From the NCBI GenBank assembly GCA_040388625.1, contig JAZKBK010000006.1:544702-608701 (forward strand): a stretch of DNA of 64,000 bases, in the 5' to 3' direction. Made by a program: the position numbers and the translations under genes. Under the pieces are notes generated by a model, which ran no database searches, was not told the origin of the DNA, and was given only the letters and a program-made list of their open reading frames with translations. The stretch comes from Gemmatimonadota bacterium. Its GTDB lineage: Bacteria; Gemmatimonadota; Gemmatimonadetes; Gemmatimonadales; Gemmatimonadaceae. Below, one piece after another: positions 60,580-64,000 of this stretch; within the stretch, counting starts at the first letter, position 1; every line of letters starts with the position of its first letter.

Positions 60580-61389
60580 CTACCAGTGAATCGTGATCTT
60601 CTGAGTTCTGCCGCGACGGGTGACGTCGAGCGTCACGCTGCTGTCGGATGCGAGGCGCAACGCAGTCATTATTCCGAGCGGACTCTCGACCGGGATGGAA
60701 TCGGCGCGTGTGATTACGTCGCCGGATTGCAGCCCCGCCTTCGCCGCATCAGATCCATTGCTTACGTCCACGACCAGCACGCCGAAATTGCGAACGTTGA
60801 GCGCGTGGGCGAGCCCCGCGTTCAGGCGGGCAAGATACGCACCGGCGAACGGCGTAGCCTCGCGATCGGAGGCGACCGGCGCGGCGATCGCTATCGGCCC
60901 CGACGGAACGCCGTACATGAGCGGCAGCGCTGCACCACTGGTCGAGCTGACCGTGATGCCCTCTCGATACACATTGCGCGCCGAACGCCTCGCGACCGTC
61001 AGCGTGAGCCTGCGAACTCCATTGCGCCGAACCTTGACAACGAGCTCGCGGCCCGCGACAAGAAAGGGGCGCATTGCGACCGGATCCGAGCTTGCGTCGA
61101 CGTCGTTGTAGGCGAGAATCGTGTCGCCGGCGACCAGGCCTGCAGCCTGCGCCGGCGAGCCCGGCTCCACGGATGCAACAACCGGGTATCCGACCTTGAC
61201 GGCGGAATCCTCGTTACCGCTGGCCTTCTGAATCACCGACAGTCCCACCCAACCCGACGGTGCCGCATCGTTCGACGCCGACTTCTGTGATGCTTTCTGC
61301 GGCGCTTTCTGCGATACTTTCTGCGCAGACGCTACAGTCGATACGGTAATCATGGCCGTCACGGCGGCAGCTACCAGGGCGCGGCGCAT
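60580..61389 (-). CDS. Exported protein with two PDZ domains
   Basis: 269 residues. A signal peptide (ALVAAAVTAMITVSTVASAQ) precedes a Gln/Lys/Ser linker. The first PDZ is at YPVVASVEPGSPAQAAGLVAGDTILAYNDVD and the second at FGVLVVDVSNGSDAAKAGLQSGDVITRADSIPVES. There is no protease domain, so it is not a DegS-like enzyme by itself. It is the third gene of a sigma/anti-sigma operon (its start touches the previous stop), so it likely works in envelope stress sensing, for instance by binding misfolded C-termini. Confidence 0.87.
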   Translation of the reverse strand: MRRALVAAAVTAMITVSTVASAQKVSQKAPQKASQKSASNDAAPSGWVGLSVIQKASGNEDSAVKVGYPVVASVEPGSPAQAAGLVAGDTILAYNDVDASSDPVAMRPFLVAGRELVVKVRRNGVRRLTLTVARRSARNVYREGITVSSTSGAALPLMYGVPSGPIAIAAPVASDREATPFAGAYLARLNAGLAHALNVRNFGVLVVDVSNGSDAAKAGLQSGDVITRADSIPVESPLGIMTALRLASDSSVTLDVTRRGRTQKITIHW

Positions 61390-62073
61390 CTAGAAACTCG
61401 TCATTGTTGAGCCGACAGGCAGCGCGTTGCCTAGTTGCTGCAGCGTCGCTTCGCGCGCAGCCGACGCCGACAGGTAATACTGGTTGAGCAACGGATCACG
61501 TGGCGCATCCTTGATGGCGGCGAGCGATGCAGCCGTCATCTCGTCAAGTCCAGCGAGTCGATCGCGATACAGATCCGGCTCGGCGGTGATTCGCGGTTCC
61601 GTATCTGTCGCGGCGAGGAATGCAGCGGCGCGCTGATAGTCCGTCTGCGCACGCAGAAGTGTCCGGCGAGCATCGGCCTTGGATGAGAATTCCTTGCCTC
61701 CAATGCGGACCGACGTCCCGTGGCTCCCCGTGCTGTCGGATATGGCCAGCTGCATCTGGGTTATGAAATCCTGCCCGAACGTCATTCCGCGGCCTGCGAC
61801 GACACCGACGCCGACAAGCGCGGCGCTGGCGGCAAGCCGCATCGTCCACCGTGCAGTGGTGCGAAACCAGCCGGATCCCGGTACGACCGGCTCTGCAACG
61901 TACTCGCGCTGCGCCGACTTCCGCGCAGTCGAGTCGTCATGGATCAACCCTTCCTGTCGCAAGGACATGGACAGAGAGCGCCACTCCGTCAACGGCGCCA
62001 CGACGCGCGTCTGCTCGCGCGTTATGAGCGCGTCGAGCGCCTGTTCCGAAAGTTCCTTAGATGGGAGTGCCAT
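61390..62073 (-). CDS. Putative transmembrane anti-sigma factor
   Basis: About 227 residues. The ATG 62071-62073 overlaps the sigma gene by 17 bases. The N-terminal ~85 residues are soluble and helical (KELSEQALDALITREQTRVV). One membrane helix follows (MRLAASAALVGVGVVAGRG), then a helical extracytoplasmic domain (QFITQMQL-like, TDYQRAAAFLAATDTEP). No zinc-binding HxxxCxxC motif is seen. Position after an ECF sigma gene and topology argue for an anti-sigma factor. The longer start at 62085 is possible. Confidence 0.75.
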   Translation of the reverse strand: MALPSKELSEQALDALITREQTRVVAPLTEWRSLSMSLRQEGLIHDDSTARKSAQREYVAEPVVPGSGWFRTTARWTMRLAASAALVGVGVVAGRGMTFGQDFITQMQLAISDSTGSHGTSVRIGGKEFSSKADARRTLLRAQTDYQRAAAFLAATDTEPRITAEPDLYRDRLAGLDEMTAASLAAIKDAPRDPLLNQYYLSASAAREATLQQLGNALPVGSTMTSF

Positions 62074-62641
62074 GCTCTTGACCAACGCCAGCGGAGAATC
62101 CTTCAGCTAAATGCGCGAGTAGCCGGCGTAGCTTCGCGCGTGCCTTGAACAACTGAGACTTCGACCCACCTGTAGTGATACCCAACTCGCGTGCAATCTC
62201 CTCGTGCGTGTACCCTTCCACATCATGCAGAAGGAATACCGTCCTCGCACCGGGCGAGAGCTGGCGCACGGCCTGGTCTATCGACTCGGCCACGATCCCC
62301 CTCTCCGTTTCGGATTCCGGATTGTCCGGAGCTGTTGCGGTATCATCCTCGACATCGATCTCCACCTTTGCGATACGCCGTACCTTGCGTAGTGCGTTGA
62401 GCGTGCGATTTACGGCTATTCTGTGCGCCCACGTTCCGAACTGCGAATCACCACGATAGCTTGGAAGCGCACGGAAAATCTGAATCCACACTTCCTGGGC
62501 GACATCGGCTGCCAGATCGCGGTCGCCGCAAAGTCGCAGCACCACGGCATCTATGTGCGGGGCGTTCTCCATCCAGAGCTGACGGAGGGCTCTTTCATCT
62601 CCCTCCACCGCCCGCTGCACGATTGTCTGGTGCGTCGTCAT
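62057..62641 (-). CDS. ECF sigma factor (RpoE-like)
   Basis: 194 residues. Region 2: LRQLWMENAPHIDAVVLRL, LAADVAQEVWIQIFRALPSY, then FGTWAHRIAVNRTLNALRK. Region 4: LSPGARTVFLLHDVEGYTHEEI, then ELGITTGGSKSQLFKARAKLR. The ATG at 62639-62641 is chosen: a promoter (TTGACG, 17, GATACA; 62698-62670) lies upstream of it and downstream of the alternative TTG start at 62707. It is the first gene of a sigma, anti-sigma and PDZ operon and is probably released on envelope stress. Confidence 0.92.
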   Translation of the reverse strand: MTTHQTIVQRAVEGDERALRQLWMENAPHIDAVVLRLCGDRDLAADVAQEVWIQIFRALPSYRGDSQFGTWAHRIAVNRTLNALRKVRRIAKVEIDVEDDTATAPDNPESETERGIVAESIDQAVRQLSPGARTVFLLHDVEGYTHEEIARELGITTGGSKSQLFKARAKLRRLLAHLAEGFSAGVGQEHGTPI

Positions 62642-62669
62642 CCAGTGTGTGCTTGTATTTGACTCAGGT

Positions 62670-62698
62670 TGTATCTCAAGGGTTGCCGGAATCGTCAA
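62670..62698 (-). promoter_or_regulatory. Promoter of the ECF sigma operon
   Basis: On the minus strand TTGACG (62698-62693), a 17-base spacer and GATACA (62675-62670). The -10 is weak. The leader would be about 22 bases, with no good ribosome site. Confidence 0.45.
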
Positions 62699-62766
62699 AT
62701 ATGACAAATTGGGCTTCCCCGCGTTCGGTTCTCACTCGTCGGTCTTCATGCTGTAGGTCTTTCTGA

Positions 62767-64000
62767 TGCTGGCTGCTGCTCTTCTCTTTGCCCTCGCCGG
62801 AGGATCCGGCGCCGTCGCCCCCATCCCGCCCGCCCCCGATCCGGCCGGTGGCGTTGGCCTGCCAGTAGCCTCCCCAGCCTCGGTCGGCATGTCCGCCGAA
62901 CGGCTCGAAGCCATTGACCGCGTAGTCGAACGAGGGATCCAAGCAGGTGGATACCCCGGTGCAGCCGTAATCGTCGGGCGAAAGGGCAAGGCCGTTCTCC
63001 AGCGCGGCTTCGGCCGACTCGCCTGGGACGAATCTAGTCCAGAAGTAAGCCCGACTTCCACCATATATGATCTGGCCTCCCTTACCAAGGTGATCGGAAC
63101 GACCACCGCGATAATGGTTCTGTTCGACCAGGGCCGGATCTCGCTCGATGCCCCCGTCTCGCGCTACCTCCCCGAATTTACCGGCGGCGAGAAGGATTTA
63201 GTAACAATTAGACAATTATTGACCCACCGGTCGGGACTGCCGGCCGGCCGCGAGATCTTCAAGCTCACCCACGATCCGGTCGAGGCGAGAAAGCTGGTCC
63301 TCTCGACGCCGCTCATCGCGCACCCGGGACAGTACTACGAGTACTCCGACCTGGGCGCCGACGTGCTCGGCATGGTCGTCGAAGCAGTGTCGCAACAGCC
63401 GCTCGATGAATTCCTCGCCGATTACGTCTTCCACCCGCTGGGCATGTACCAGACGGAGTTCCGACCGGCGGACTCGCTCGACGCCCGCATCGCACCGACG
63501 GGTACGTCCGGCGGAGGCCGCAGAGCGCGCGGCGAGGTCAATGACGAGAATGCCTACGCGCTCGGCGGTGTGGCCGGCCACGCTGGACTGTTTTCCACTG
63601 CGGCTGACCTGTCCATATTCGCGCAGATGATGCTGAACGGCGGCACGTACAACGGAGTCCGGATCATCGCCGACTCCACCGTCCAGCTCTTCACCACCCG
63701 CGCTGCAGGCCACAGGGCACTCGGCTGGGACACCCCAACCGGCTCGTTCGGATCCGGAAACTACCTTTCCGAACGCTCGTACGGACATACCGGTTTCACG
63801 GGCACGTCACTCTGGATCGATCCGGATCGCGACATGTTCGTCATCCTGCTCACCAACAGGGTGTATGCGTCACGCTCGCCACACCCGGTGCGCGTAATTG
63901 CCGACGTGCGGTCCGATCTGAGCGATGCGGCGTCGCTGGCGGTCACCGATATGGGATCGGGCACACTCGTAATGCCCGCATCGTTCCGCGCAGACCGCGA
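62767..64000 (+). CDS. Serine beta-lactamase-fold hydrolase (3' end outside window)
   Basis: 411 residues up to the right edge, still open. The ATG at 62767 starts a short signal-like stretch (LAAALLFALAGGSG). Class C/esterase motifs are all present: the nucleophile in LASLTKV (SxxK), YSD in YEYSDLGADVLG, and YGHTGFTGTS for the HTG triad. Residues like RYLPEFTGG and LLTHRSGLPAG are typical of the family. It may be a peptidase, esterase or lactamase of the periplasm. Since only the start is inside the window, extra C-terminal domains cannot be excluded. It is divergent from the sigma operon. Confidence 0.88.

Overview
The window looks like chromosomal DNA of a high-GC, Gram-negative-type bacterium. 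Outer-membrane (TolC), lipoprotein, PEP-CTERM and signal-peptide genes point to a diderm cell. The mix of Ser/Thr kinases with sensor or STAND domains, Ig-like (Big_2) lipoproteins, a TIGR02999-like ECF sigma factor and many secreted M28/S9/CocE-type hydrolases suggests Gemmatimonadota or a close relative. This is an inference from gene content; no rRNA or tRNA gene, CRISPR array, phage or transposase was seen.

Layout. 1-5197: minus-strand efflux operon (TetR, TolC, HlyD, two ABC ATPases, an ABC-2 permease running off the left edge). 5335-8327: two tandem aldo/keto reductases and a TTHB210-like lipoprotein. 8509-13194: a PknK-like kinase-STAND-TPR protein, a SnoaL-like protein and an ECF sigma factor. 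13319-21780: a multicopper oxidase with an unusual domain order, a GCPII-like M28 peptidase, a MarR/DoxX pair with twin operators, and an S9 peptidase. 22134-30163: an FHA protein, a membrane kinase with an external seven-bladed RCC1 propeller, a nine-repeat Ig-like lipoprotein, a TPR protein, then a second four-repeat Ig-like lipoprotein. 30160-31745: a cytochrome c remnant and a glucoamylase-like enzyme.

31904-37846 is the most interesting block. It holds a LytS/LytTR-type two-component system flanked by three genes for exported proteins. Each of the three carries, upstream and in its own reading direction, a pair of 11-bp boxes (consensus ACCGYTCGCTG) exactly 21 bp apart, the geometry expected for LytTR regulators. 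I read this as a small locally encoded regulon.

37976-49038: an unusual SDR with a Cys4 knuckle, a CocE-like hydrolase, a small ABM protein, a SufR-like iron-sulfur regulator, a DUF4142 protein, a PEP-CTERM protein, lipoproteins, an M28 aminopeptidase and a divergent LysR/YeiH pair. 49141-56800: a membrane SARP/TPR regulator, a DUF4143 ATPase behind three 22-bp iterons, a PNPOx-UbiA fusion divergent from a MerR regulator, and a cytochrome c'-like lipoprotein. 56887-64000: FabF, NhaA, a thioredoxin-reductase-like flavoprotein, an ECF sigma/anti-sigma/PDZ operon and a serine beta-lactamase-fold protein cut by the right edge.

Several genes (marR, the LytS kinase, the STAND kinase, yeiH, nhaA) have a -10 element 5-7 bases before the start codon, which suggests leaderless transcripts. 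Three different dispersed palindromic repeats lie between genes.
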